Source: Acidimicrobiales bacterium
GTDB lineage: Bacteria; Actinomycetota; Acidimicrobiia; Acidimicrobiales; UBA8592
DNA length: 52,830 bases
Assembly: GCA_030740795.1 (NCBI GenBank)
Contig: JASLWO010000014.1
Span: 1 to 52,830, forward strand
Direction: 5' to 3'
The notes beneath the pieces are model-generated. The model did no database searches and was not told the origin of the DNA. It saw only the letters and a list, made by a program, of their open reading frames with translations. The translations under genes were made by a program, and so were the position numbers. Positions 28,415 to 36,304 of the stretch are shown here, in pieces (position 1 is the stretch's first letter; every line of letters starts with the position of its first letter).

Positions 28415-29191
28415 ATGACTGATAGAAAACCATTAATAAGTGGAAATTGGAAAATGAACCACAACCATTTTGAAGCTATCCAGATGGTTCAAACTCTTTC
28501 GTACCAGCTAAGCTCCGACGACTACACGGCTTGTGATGTATCAGTTCATCCGCCGTTTACTAATCTTCGTTCCATACAGACCGTGCTTGAATCTGACCAT
28601 ATTCCTATTTCCTTAGGTGCCCAACATTGCCATGAGGAAGAGAAAGGGGCCTACACCGGGGAAGTTTCATCTGGGATGCTTGAAAAATTGAATGTGAAAT
28701 TGGTAATTGTTGGCCATTCAGAGCGAAGGGAAATATTTAACGAATCTAATGAGCAAGTTAATTCCAAAATAAAAGCAATCTTCAAACACTCTATGACTCC
28801 AATCCTCTGCGTAGGAGAAACCATTGAGGAAAGAGAAGAAGGGCAAGCTGAAATTAAAGTTCGAGCTCAACTTGAAGAGGGGCTTAATGGAATCGGAAGA
28901 GAACGTATAGGCGGAATGGTAATCGCTTATGAACCTATTTGGGCTATAGGTACTGGAGTGACAGCAACACCTGAAGATGCTCAGAGCATGTGTGCTTACG
29001 TTCGCGAATGCGTTACTTCAATAGCTGGTAAAAGCGCATCAGAAACCGTGCGAATCCAGTATGGAGGATCGGTAAAACCCATCAACGCTGCTGAACTAAT
29101 GAGCCAAAAAGATATTGATGGAGCACTTGTTGGTGGAGCTGCGTTAGAAGCAGATACCTTTGCAAGAATTATCCAGTACCGACTTCATTAA
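28415..29191 (+). CDS. tpiA: Triose-phosphate isomerase
   Basis: TpiA interconverts dihydroxyacetone phosphate and glyceraldehyde-3-phosphate. The catalytic residues are readable: Lys in SGNWKMNHN, His in VIVGHSERREIF and Glu in VIAYEPIWAIGTG; the phosphate loop IQYGGSVKP and GALVGGAAL follow. The 258-residue length is normal. The ATG has a purine-rich site (AGAAAGAAG) upstream. It sits 24 bases after pgk and 70 before secG, the usual actinobacterial order. Confidence 0.96.
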   Translation: MTDRKPLISGNWKMNHNHFEAIQMVQTLSYQLSSDDYTACDVSVHPPFTNLRSIQTVLESDHIPISLGAQHCHEEEKGAYTGEVSSGMLEKLNVKLVIVGHSERREIFNESNEQVNSKIKAIFKHSMTPILCVGETIEEREEGQAEIKVRAQLEEGLNGIGRERIGGMVIAYEPIWAIGTGVTATPEDAQSMCAYVRECVTSIAGKSASETVRIQYGGSVKPINAAELMSQKDIDGALVGGAALEADTFARIIQYRLH

Positions 29192-29249
29192 AGGAAGAGG
29201 AATATGGATAATGCATGTGAAGATAAGGTGTTTCAATGAAGCATCTTGA

Positions 29250-29255
29250 TAACAT
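29250..29255 (+). promoter_or_regulatory. Candidate -10 box of a leaderless secG transcript
   Basis: TAACAT lies six bases before the secG ATG, and there is no ribosome binding site in the 70-base gap after tpiA. Confidence 0.45.
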
Positions 29256-29261
29256 CACCTT

Positions 29262-29492
29262 ATGACAGCTTTGCTCGTTATCATCGATACTCTTATCGCT
29301 CTTGCCTTGATAGGACTGGTTCTTCTACACAGTGGTAGAGGCGGGGGACTTTCAGATATGTTCGGCGGTGGTTTGGGGTCTCAGGCAGCTGGATCAACCG
29401 TGATCGAAAGAAATTTAGACAGGATAACAATTATCCTCGCGTTGACTTTCACATTCGTTACTCTCGCACTTGCGTTGATGCTTGACGAGTAA
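29262..29492 (+). CDS. secG: Preprotein translocase subunit SecG
   Basis: SecG is a small membrane subunit of the SecYEG protein export channel. The 76 residues contain two hydrophobic segments (about 3-22 and 53-73) around the family loop: VLLHSGRGGGLSDMFGGG, then SQAAGST. This loop and the position after tpiA are diagnostic for actinobacterial SecG. The ATG lacks a ribosome binding site and is preceded by a TAACAT box at leaderless spacing. A tRNA-Leu gene follows 65 bases after the stop. Confidence 0.93.
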   Translation: MTALLVIIDTLIALALIGLVLLHSGRGGGLSDMFGGGLGSQAAGSTVIERNLDRITIILALTFTFVTLALALMLDE

Positions 29493-29557
29493 ATAAACCT
29501 AGTTTGAATTAGAGGTTTAGTCTCGCAACAAAGTGGGTAAACTGGCATCTGCATAAT

Positions 29558-29642
29558 GTCGGAGTGGCGGAATTGGCAGACGCGCTAGCTTGAGGGGCTA
29601 GTGCCCGTTACGGGCGTGGGGGTTCAAGTCCCCCCTCCGACA
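29558..29642 (+). tRNA. tRNA-Leu (anticodon GAG)
   Basis: The 85-base class II cloverleaf is complete: acceptor GTCGGAG (29558-29564) pairs with CTCCGAC (29635-29641), with A as discriminator. The anticodon stem CTAGC/GCTAG encloses TTGAGGG, giving GAG for CUC and CUU codons. The variable arm GTGCCCGTTACGGGCG and T-arm GGTTCAAGTCC are normal, and CCA is not encoded. The 3' half also lies within the reading frame of a recombinase remnant on the other strand, which indicates past use as an integration site. Confidence 0.95.
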
Positions 29643-29794
29643 CACTCGTTAGTACACGCGTCAGGTCTTGCGGAGACCTGCATGCGTCCGTCGTCGTGGT
29701 AGACGACAGAGAGGTTCAGTTCGCTGTAGACGACCTTGCGATCTTCAGGGTCGGCGTTGGCCAGGATGGCGACGATGCCCTTGAAGGACGCAAG
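29624..29794 (-). pseudogene. C-terminal remnant of a site-specific recombinase/integrase
   Basis: The minus strand is open for 56 codons here. It reads through segments LASFKGIVAILANADPED, then RKVVYSELNLSVVYHDDG and RMQVSARPD, and ends CVGGGT-stop inside the T-arm of tRNA-Leu(GAG). This resembles the end of actinobacterial serine recombinases, where an ADPxDK..Y.LGL..TY pattern is common. A TAG stop at 29795-29797 cuts the frame at its 5' side and the catalytic domain is absent, so it is a fragment. It is clearly richer in GC than its neighbours, which suggests transfer. The family assignment is from memory of the pattern only. Confidence 0.6.
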
Positions 29795-29820
29795 CTATAG
29801 CAGCGGGACCGTTAACGGGA

Positions 29821-29967
29821 ATGTATATAACAATTTCAACTTCAGATTCTTTGGATGACCTAATGGCAGCGAGCAATCAAATGTTCGCAGATCCGGACAT
29901 TCAAGGGCGTATGGCTGACATGGGCTTTCAACTAATTCAACGATCTATTTTTAGACGCTTAGGTTAA
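29821..29967 (+). pseudogene. Probable C-terminal relic of an unknown gene
   Basis: An open frame (from 29785, first ATG at 29821) encodes 48 residues beginning MYITISTSDSLDDLMAAS and ending IFRRLG. No convincing ribosome binding site is present; ACGGGA lies directly against the ATG. The in-frame sequence before the ATG (AAGPLTG) also looks protein-like, so the fragment probably belongs to a longer gene whose 5' part has been lost. It abuts the truncated recombinase fragment near 29795. I do not recognise the family. The remaining bases up to 30059 hold no gene. Confidence 0.35.
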
Positions 29968-30059
29968 ATACTTTAAACTTCTCAGAAGCAAAGAGGGGAT
30001 TAACAACTTCATTTAAAGGTTGAATGGCGAGTAGTTGCAACCGGCTTGATTGATGAGGC

Positions 30060-30065
30060 TAGAGT
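30060..30065 (+). promoter_or_regulatory. Candidate -10 box of a leaderless fumC transcript
   Basis: TAGAGT lies six bases before the ATG at 30072. It favours this start over the GTG at 30066. Confidence 0.45.
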
Positions 30066-30071
30066 GTGGAC

Positions 30072-31469
30072 ATGGCGGAATTCCGAATTGAAAAAGACAC
30101 CCTAGGAGAAATACAAGTACCTGACGAACGTTACTGGGGTGCCCAAACGCAAAGAAGCATTGAGAACTTTGCAATTGGTGGGCAGAAAATGCCTGAAGGA
30201 ATTATTAGAGCATTCGCTCAGCTTAAGAAAGCTTCAGCGATTGTCAATAATGAGCTAACAGATTTTCCTGACGATAAAACCCAAGCGATTTCTTCTGCAT
30301 GTGATGAAATTCTTGACGGGAAACTTAGAGATGAATTCCCATTGGTTGTATGGCAAACAGGTTCGGGAACACAAAGCAACATGAACCTTAATGAAGTGAT
30401 AGCGAATCGTGCAACAGAACTTCTAGGAGGAGATTTCCGATCAGAAAAGCTAGTAAGCGCAAATGATGACGTTAATAAAAGTCAAAGTTCAAATGATACG
30501 TTCCCTACAGCCATGCACATGGCAACATACCAAATGGTCGTGGCCGAAACCCTCCCAAATATTGAGTTGCTCCGATCCACTCTCGAAGAGAAATCCAAGG
30601 AATTCATGAAGATTCCCAAAACGGGGAGGACACATTTAATGGATGCAACCCCGTTGACGCTTGGTCAGGAATTCAGTGGATATGCGATGCAGCTCCAAAG
30701 AGGCATGGAAGCAGTGCGAGATAGTTTAGAGCGGGTGCGGGAACTCGCATTAGGGGGAACAGCAGTTGGAACTGGGCTAAACACTCCTGAAGGTTATGAT
30801 GTTGCTGTAGCAGAGAAAATCTCCGAACTTACCGGACACCCTTTTGTTACTGCAGAAAACAAGTTTGAAGCCCTCAGCGCACATGATGCAATGGTGGAAA
30901 TTAGCGGCAGTTTAAAAAGAGTAGCGGTAAGCCTCATGCACATAGCGAATAACATTCGATTGTTAGCTAGTGGTCCCCGCTGCGGAATCGGAGAAATAGC
31001 ACTCCCAGCTAATGAACCCGGCAGTTCAATTATGCCTGGGAAGGTTAACCCCACACAATGTGAAGCTCTCACAATGGTTTGCGCTCAGGTGATTGGAAAT
31101 GATTCAGCCGTTTCCATTGCTGGAACTCATGGACAATTTCAACTCAATGTTTTCAAACCGGTTATGGCTTACAATGTGCTTCTTAGCGCTCAACTCATTG
31201 GGGACGCTTGCAAGAGTTTTAACGATAACTGCGCAACGGGGATAGAGCCCAACATTGAAAGAATTGAAGACTTGCTCTCCCAAAGCTTGATGCTTGTGAC
31301 AGCCCTAAATACCCGTATCGGCTACTACAAAGCTGCTGAAATAGCACAAGCAGCACACGAGAACGGTACGACACTTCGAGAAGAGGCAATTAAATTAGGT
31401 CATCTCAGTGAAGAAGAGTTTGACGAAATAGTTCGACCTGAAAAAATGGTTGGCGAGATTAAGGAATAA
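30072..31469 (+). CDS. fumC: Class II fumarate hydratase
   Basis: FumC reversibly hydrates fumarate to malate in the citric acid cycle; class II enzymes need no iron-sulfur cluster. The fumarase/aspartase signature [13 protein letters not shown] is present, as are [18 protein letters not shown], the [12 protein letters not shown] segment and the N-terminal [12 protein letters not shown]. The length of 465 is normal. I choose the ATG at 30072, giving [12 protein letters not shown]; a GTG two codons upstream is less likely because of the TAGAGT box exactly six bases before the ATG. It stands alone after the tRNA/relic region. Confidence 0.95.
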   Translation: MAEFRIEKDTLGEIQVPDERYWGAQTQRSIENFAIGGQKMPEGIIRAFAQLKKASAIVNNELTDFPDDKTQAISSACDEILDGKLRDEFPLVVWQTGSGTQSNMNLNEVIANRATELLGGDFRSEKLVSANDDVNKSQSSNDTFPTAMHMATYQMVVAETLPNIELLRSTLEEKSKEFMKIPKTGRTHLMDATPLTLGQEFSGYAMQLQRGMEAVRDSLERVRELALGGTAVGTGLNTPEGYDVAVAEKISELTGHPFVTAENKFEALSAHDAMVEISGSLKRVAVSLMHIANNIRLLASGPRCGIGEIALPANEPGSSIMPGKVNPTQCEALTMVCAQVIGNDSAVSIAGTHGQFQLNVFKPVMAYNVLLSAQLIGDACKSFNDNCATGIEPNIERIEDLLSQSLMLVTALNTRIGYYKAAEIAQAAHENGTTLREEAIKLGHLSEEEFDEIVRPEKMVGEIKE

Positions 31470-31470
31470 A

Positions 31471-31560
31471 ATGGCAGGAAAATCAATTGCCGCAGGATCA
31501 ATTCTAATCTCATCACAGTTCTGCGGATCCTCACACTCAGTACATCAAGAAAATTCCTGA
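31471..31560 (+). CDS. Possible 29-residue small protein
   Basis: An ATG one base after the fumC stop has AAGGA five bases upstream and opens a 29-codon frame (MAGKSIAAGSILISSQF at its start) that ends at TGA. It lies in an otherwise empty 104-base gap. No family is recognisable. The ribosome binding site is the only positive evidence, so this may be chance. Confidence 0.25.
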   Translation: MAGKSIAAGSILISSQFCGSSHSVHQENS

Positions 31561-31573
31561 GAGGAGCCCAGCT

Positions 31574-32185
31574 ATGGATGAGGAAATCCTTTGGCCCCCA
31601 CAAGAAAAAGTAGAAAAACCTGAGTCAACTACTCCAGCAAAAGGCAATAAAGAAGGGAAGGAACAGGAGCATGGAAACAAAAAACCTGTAATTGCTGCAT
31701 CTACTGCACCTACGGTTACTCTCGCAGAAGCAGTTAGAGACTCTTCAAAATCTCGCGGCACTCTCAGAAGGTGGATCACAGACGGAAAAATAGAGGGCGC
31801 TATTAAAACTGAAACAGGTTGGCAGATCCCTATTCCCTCCCTTATTTCTTCAGGGGCATGGGATGGAGTATCAGCACCAGATGAACCTCCTAAAATAGAA
31901 GATAAAAACCGAGTATCTGAGCTTGAAGCTGAATTGCTTCGAGCCAGACTCGAATTAAACAGTGAAAAAAAATTAAGAGAAGCCGCGGAACGGAATGCGG
32001 ATGACTTACGGTTCGCAATGAGAATGCTGACAGCTGGGAATCCATCGCAGACCAAACCCCAAGAGGCACCTCCGATAGAAAGAAGGCCAGTGCAACGCCA
32101 AAGACCACCTGATGACAGGTGGGAATTCACACCTGCAGCGATTATTGAAGCAGCTAATAAATTCCGAAGAAAATTATTAGGTTAA
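31574..32185 (+). CDS. Helix-turn-helix protein with coiled coil
   Basis: This is an unrecognised 203-residue probable DNA-binding protein. Residues 1-46 are a charged, low-complexity linker. Residues 47-92 look like a MerR/excisionase-type HTH (VTLAEAVRDSSKSRGTLRRW, then GWQIPIPSLI). Residues 112-153 form a strong coiled coil rich in Glu, Leu and Arg. A proline-rich stretch and a short basic C-terminal helix (ANKFRRKLLG) follow. The architecture resembles plasmid or phage accessory regulators more than a classical MerR sensor, because no ligand domain is present. The ATG has GAGAGGAG upstream. It ends one base from the converging monooxygenase-fold gene. Confidence 0.7.
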   Translation: MDEEILWPPQEKVEKPESTTPAKGNKEGKEQEHGNKKPVIAASTAPTVTLAEAVRDSSKSRGTLRRWITDGKIEGAIKTETGWQIPIPSLISSGAWDGVSAPDEPPKIEDKNRVSELEAELLRARLELNSEKKLREAAERNADDLRFAMRMLTAGNPSQTKPQEAPPIERRPVQRQRPPDDRWEFTPAAIIEAANKFRRKLLG

Positions 32186-32186
32186 A

Positions 32187-32477
32187 TTAATCTTTTGCTT
32201 CTAAATGCGCGATTTTGGGAGGACCAGCCATGAAAGGCCCTATGAGATCTAGAAGACCCGTTTCAACTCGCCACACCATGTAAGCTTCCTGATTCGAACG
32301 TTCTTCCCATTTCTCCCAAAGAAAAATGGTATCGGGCGCATCTGCATTTACAAAAGTTTCTACACTAATGCAGCCTTCAAAAGCTCGAGTATCAGCTAAA
32401 GCCGGCAGAAGGATATCAAGAAACTCGGTTCCCTTACCTTCCGCGCAATCAAATTCTAAAGATACGGTATGTGTCAT
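32187..32477 (-). CDS. Antibiotic-biosynthesis-monooxygenase-fold (ABM) protein
   Basis: This small ferredoxin-like protein of 96 residues has the pattern of the ABM superfamily: an N-terminal strand HTVSLEFDCAEGKG, the helix FLDILLPALADTRAFEGCIS, and FLWEKWEERSNQEAYM. Members include quinol monooxygenases and haem-degrading enzymes, but many are uncharacterised. I use the ATG at 32477, because GGAAGGAG lies five bases upstream; an adjacent in-frame TTG adds one residue. Downstream is the convergent HTH gene. The substrate is unknown. Confidence 0.82.
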   Translation of the reverse strand: MTHTVSLEFDCAEGKGTEFLDILLPALADTRAFEGCISVETFVNADAPDTIFLWEKWEERSNQEAYMVWRVETGLLDLIGPFMAGPPKIAHLEAKD

Positions 32478-32627
32478 CAATTCTCCTTCCTGACAAACAA
32501 AAGTAAAGGGTTACGAAGCAAATAGCAAACTTTCGAATTAAGCACTGAGTTAAATAAATACAATTTTGTAGGACGTAAACTCCTGATTGACTAGACTCAG
32601 TACAATTAAAACTCAGATAGGAAACTT

Positions 32628-33836
32628 ATGGCTGTGGGAATCTCAAATGAAGAAGTTGATGAGATTAAACAAGTTGTCTGCGACGAGGTAGATCGGATCG
32701 CCGACACGTTAATCGAAGCATCCCATGTGATTCACGAAAACCCCGAACTCAACTTTGAAGAACATTTCGCTCATGAAGTGCTGACTGGGATTCTTGAAGA
32801 CGAAGGATTAAATCCTATTCGTGGAGCATATGATCTAGAAACAGCATTTGAAGCATCTGCAGGAGATAAAGGAACGACCATTGCGGTCCTTTGTGAATAT
32901 GATGCGTTGCCGGACATAGGGCATGCTTGCGGGCATAACATTATCGCAACAGCGGGTTTGGGTGCGGGTCTAGCAGCAGCAACGGTCGCAGAGAAAATGG
33001 GAGGGACTCTACGTATTCTCGGAACCCCTGCGGAAGAAGGCGGAGGTGGCAAAGTCTTCATGGCCGACCGTGGAGCATTCAACAATGTTGATGCTGCCAT
33101 GATGGTCCACCCCGCATCTGGAGATTTAGTTCGAATGAACACTATAGCTATTCAACGTCTCCACATAGCCTATGAAGGTAAGGCAGCGCATGCCGCTGCA
33201 GCTCCACATAGGGGGCGAAACGCACTGGATGCCGCAGTGCTGGGTTACCAAAACGTGGCTGCATTGCGCCAGCACATAAGACCTGATGAGCGCATCCATG
33301 GAATTTTCATTGAATCTGGAGCAAAACCGAATATTGTCCCTGAACGGTCCTCAATGGAATGGTACGTACGGTCAAAGAATGCCAAGAGTTTAGAACCGTT
33401 GAAGAAACGAGTCCTGAACTGTTTAGATGCAGGAGCTCAAGCTACTTCATGCGCAATGACCCATGATTGGATAGACCCCTACTACGCGGACATGATAGAT
33501 AACGAAATAATCTGCACCCTTTATTCAGCGAATGCCTCTCGAGTAGGTCGAACGACAGTTGAACCAGACGCTGACCTTAAAGTGGTTGGTAGCACAGATA
33601 TGGGAAATGTGAGTTACCTAGTTCCTTCCATACATCCCATGATCGGAGTAGCTCCATATGGAACTCCCATTCATACACCTGAATTCGCAACGCATGCACG
33701 TAGCGAAAGCGGTGACGAAGCAGTCATTGATGGTGCCAAAATTATGGCGATGACAATTATTGACCTTTGGGCAGATAAAAAAACAACCGATGCCGCCCAC
33801 GACGAATTCAAATTGTCTCTGTCTTCTCAGCAATAA
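32628..33836 (+). CDS. M20 family metallopeptidase / amidohydrolase
   Basis: This is a di-metal amidohydrolase of the M20D group, related to the p-aminobenzoyl-glutamate and N-acyl-amino-acid hydrolases. Metal ligands and the general base are readable: Cys101 and His103 in DIGHACGHNII, Glu136/Glu137 in TPAEEGGGG and His161 in MMVHPASG; a C-terminal His occurs in GTPIHTPEF. HENPELNFEEH at the N-terminus is typical. The length of 402 is normal. The ATG has TAGGAA upstream. It stands alone, and the acyl or peptide substrate cannot be read from the sequence. Confidence 0.9.
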   Translation: MAVGISNEEVDEIKQVVCDEVDRIADTLIEASHVIHENPELNFEEHFAHEVLTGILEDEGLNPIRGAYDLETAFEASAGDKGTTIAVLCEYDALPDIGHACGHNIIATAGLGAGLAAATVAEKMGGTLRILGTPAEEGGGGKVFMADRGAFNNVDAAMMVHPASGDLVRMNTIAIQRLHIAYEGKAAHAAAAPHRGRNALDAAVLGYQNVAALRQHIRPDERIHGIFIESGAKPNIVPERSSMEWYVRSKNAKSLEPLKKRVLNCLDAGAQATSCAMTHDWIDPYYADMIDNEIICTLYSANASRVGRTTVEPDADLKVVGSTDMGNVSYLVPSIHPMIGVAPYGTPIHTPEFATHARSESGDEAVIDGAKIMAMTIIDLWADKKTTDAAHDEFKLSLSSQQ

Positions 33837-33900
33837 TTCAAGTTTGCGTTTCTTGATTGTAAGACTGATAATTGATGAAGGTTAATTCAAGGGGTGTTTG

Positions 33901-35490
33901 ATGGAACTTGTCTACAGGGTCATATGGCAAGACAATCAACCCGACCTTGTTCCTTCTATTAGGGAAACCTTTGAACACTGGTCAGGTGATTCAAATTTCG
34001 AATTTACGCAAGTAAATGAAAAGGGACTGCTAGTCAATGAACTACGAAAAACAGGTAACGAGGGTTCTCGGATATCGGTCAGAGTAGTAAACGACCATCA
34101 GTATCAGTACGTATGGCTTGACGCTGAAAGCGAAACGCATGAATCTGAACTCAAGTCTCTTGAAACCATAAAAGATCTCAGCAGATTACTTATCGGTAAT
34201 TCAGAACAGTCAGGGGGCAACCCAAGAAGAGGATCTTCGGAGTTTCACTTACGGTTGCCACCTCCAAATCATAAGAATATTGATCGGTTCGTAACGGAGA
34301 TTCAAAGTGCGCATAGACCTGTAGCTATCATTTGCGTGGCTCACGACCCACTACGGAACAAGGGAGAGACGATTACAATGGCTCATTCACTGGCGTTAGA
34401 ATTCGCTGGAGTGATAGAGATGTTGTATCTCGGACCAGGTCAATTAGCAAAATTCCAGAATCTCGTGGGGCGTAACCTTTCGTTAGAGCCGGGGGAAATA
34501 AGAATTTATCCTCCTTCAGAAATTGAATTCCGAACCGTTCTAGCTGCGCCATCAATTCCTGCCGCTGATGTGCGCAAACTACCCTATGAAACCATCCAGA
34601 GAAGAGTCCTTCGGACTATACAACCGTATATGCTGGCACTTTCACTGCCGGAGAACTGTGAAGCTGGGCTTAGGCTACTAAGGGGTTTCAATAATCCAGA
34701 TGATGAGGCGAGAACAGAGAGAAAAAATACTGACTTCGATAATCTTCAGGAAGAAATGCAGCAACTCCGTAGAAACTTACGTGACGTGTCAGCTGACTTA
34801 GAACATGCAATTGAAGAAATCGAAAGCTTGCAAGACCAAATCAGATTCAAAGATATCCAACGGCGAGAAGCAGAAGAATGGTGGATTGAAAGAACTGATG
34901 CTTTGGAAGCTAGCCAAGCTGAAGCTGAGCAGAAGCAATTAGATGTCACGAAACGCGCTATCAACTGGGCTTTAAATGAGGATGTCAAAAATTTCCGTGA
35001 TGAAGAGACCGAATCCATCGGTTCTATTGCCGAAGCCCTTGAAATGGGTCGTGACCTACTGGACCGAGTAGAGATAGCTAAGAACGTTTCAATCAGATTA
35101 GAAGACATGGACAATAATCAGCGGTCCAAAACTTGGGGTCGTGACATTTGGCAAGCCTTCCTAGCTTTCGAAGCGTACGCTAGGACACCTTACTCAGGCA
35201 ATTTCTACCAATGGTGCTCAAGTGGGAGCGATTTTTCCTGGCATGCACAAGGAACATCAATGAAAGAGTCAGATAATGTGCGAAAGGATGAACGGTTATA
35301 TAACCAAAGAGTTCTGCCAGTAGCTCATGAAGTAAACGCATCAGGGAAAATTTTCATGGAAGCACACCTTAAATTTAGAGGAGCGATGGCTCCACGCCTC
35401 TACTTCTACGATGACACGAAAGGGGAAACGGGAAAAATACATGTGGGGGGGATAGACCCGCATAGCCGTTGGGAGAACACAACTACATAG
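33901..35490 (+). CDS. Large multidomain protein of unknown function, possible conflict-system effector
   Basis: I cannot assign a named family. The 529-residue protein shows four parts. Residues 1-95 are a mixed alpha/beta start (ELVYRVIWQDNQPDLVPSI). Residues 120-240 are an alpha/beta domain (RPVAIICVAHDPL, LALEFAGVIEMLYL, GEIRIYPP). A long coiled coil spans about 280-375. The C-terminal domain is beta-rich and ends APRLYFYDDT, then KIHVGGIDPH. In my recollection the same order, with an almost identical tail, occurs in uncharacterised actinomycete proteins. No catalytic motif or membrane segment is seen. AAGGGG precedes the ATG at 33901. The gene stands alone and converges on the LppM-like gene. 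Confidence 0.6.
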   Translation: MELVYRVIWQDNQPDLVPSIRETFEHWSGDSNFEFTQVNEKGLLVNELRKTGNEGSRISVRVVNDHQYQYVWLDAESETHESELKSLETIKDLSRLLIGNSEQSGGNPRRGSSEFHLRLPPPNHKNIDRFVTEIQSAHRPVAIICVAHDPLRNKGETITMAHSLALEFAGVIEMLYLGPGQLAKFQNLVGRNLSLEPGEIRIYPPSEIEFRTVLAAPSIPAADVRKLPYETIQRRVLRTIQPYMLALSLPENCEAGLRLLRGFNNPDDEARTERKNTDFDNLQEEMQQLRRNLRDVSADLEHAIEEIESLQDQIRFKDIQRREAEEWWIERTDALEASQAEAEQKQLDVTKRAINWALNEDVKNFRDEETESIGSIAEALEMGRDLLDRVEIAKNVSIRLEDMDNNQRSKTWGRDIWQAFLAFEAYARTPYSGNFYQWCSSGSDFSWHAQGTSMKESDNVRKDERLYNQRVLPVAHEVNASGKIFMEAHLKFRGAMAPRLYFYDDTKGETGKIHVGGIDPHSRWENTTT

Positions 35491-35496
35491 TATTTT

Positions 35497-36282
35497 TTAT
35501 TGTTGTTCCTCGTCACCTTCGGAGTCTTTGGACGATACACGCATTTGAGCCACTTTTGCTGCGGCGAGGAGAGCGACGAGTCCGACGATACCCAAAACTA
35601 TTCCAATTGTCCTTCCAGATCCTCCGGAACTTGAGTCAACTGTTAAATCTGTTTTTGCGAAAGGTGAGAAATCAGGATCTAAATCTAGGAAATCAAGCTC
35701 CCAGGTTAATGTCGACCCATCTAATGAGTCAGCATTATGTTCTAATATCTTGCCTGGAAGATCAACCGAAATCATAAATTCGGGTTCAGGTATACCGAAA
35801 GCCTGCAAGAGAAACATAGGGTTGATATCCTCATCCTCACCAAAATCAGCTCCGAGCCCTTCATCTGAACCAAGAAGCTCTTCTCCAGCGATGATGAATG
35901 TGAGGATCGATCCGTCAACTGACAAAGGAAAATCATCTAGGGAAGCTCCAAAATCAGTAAATGTAAGTGTGAGACGTTGCCCGCACCAATCGTCATCTTC
36001 ATAGGTTTCAATCACTGCATCTCTAGGGAAGTCCGATAATGGTCCTTCATCAAAAGCTTGATCATTCTCGTCCAGAATCTCTTCGCAAGATAAATCTTCT
36101 TGTTCGGGGCCAAAGACCTCGGCTAATTGTTTGCTGACAGCGAAATCACCGTAGAAAGTACCAGTCCCATCAGATTCAACAGCAATCGACATATTCAATT
36201 TAAAACAGCCGGTACTAAGTAAAGCGATACAAGCTCCGAGTAGCAATAATTTAACTTGCGTAGAGAATCGAGATTTGGGCAT
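35497..36282 (-). CDS. LppM-like lipoprotein with C-terminal membrane anchor
   Basis: This is an exported protein of 261 residues. A signal peptide ends in the lipobox LLSTGC, with Cys26 as the lipidation site. The following CFKLNMSIAVESDGTGTFYG is typical of the LppM domain, found in mycobacterial LppM, a surface lipoprotein linked to phagosome interaction. A second membrane segment lies near residues 226-246 after a Gly/Ser linker, and the tail is acidic. Double anchoring is common in the family. A TAGTCT box lies six bases before the ATG, so the mRNA may be leaderless. Confidence 0.82.
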   Translation of the reverse strand: MPKSRFSTQVKLLLLGACIALLSTGCFKLNMSIAVESDGTGTFYGDFAVSKQLAEVFGPEQEDLSCEEILDENDQAFDEGPLSDFPRDAVIETYEDDDWCGQRLTLTFTDFGASLDDFPLSVDGSILTFIIAGEELLGSDEGLGADFGEDEDINPMFLLQAFGIPEPEFMISVDLPGKILEHNADSLDGSTLTWELDFLDLDPDFSPFAKTDLTVDSSSGGSGRTIGIVLGIVGLVALLAAAKVAQMRVSSKDSEGDEEQQ

Positions 36283-36288
36283 AAAATA

Positions 36289-36294
36289 AGACTA
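36289..36294 (-). promoter_or_regulatory. Candidate -10 box of a leaderless lipoprotein transcript
   Basis: TAGTCT on the minus strand lies six bases before the ATG at 36282; no ribosome binding site is visible. Confidence 0.45.
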
Positions 36295-36304
36295 GTCGGC
36301 CCTC

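Noticed and set aside
31537-32130. 197-codon minus-strand open frame opposite the HTH coiled-coil gene
   Set aside because: The translation is Ser/Leu-rich low complexity, typical of the antisense of a Glu/Arg-rich coiled coil. The plus-strand gene has a ribosome binding site and coherent domains.
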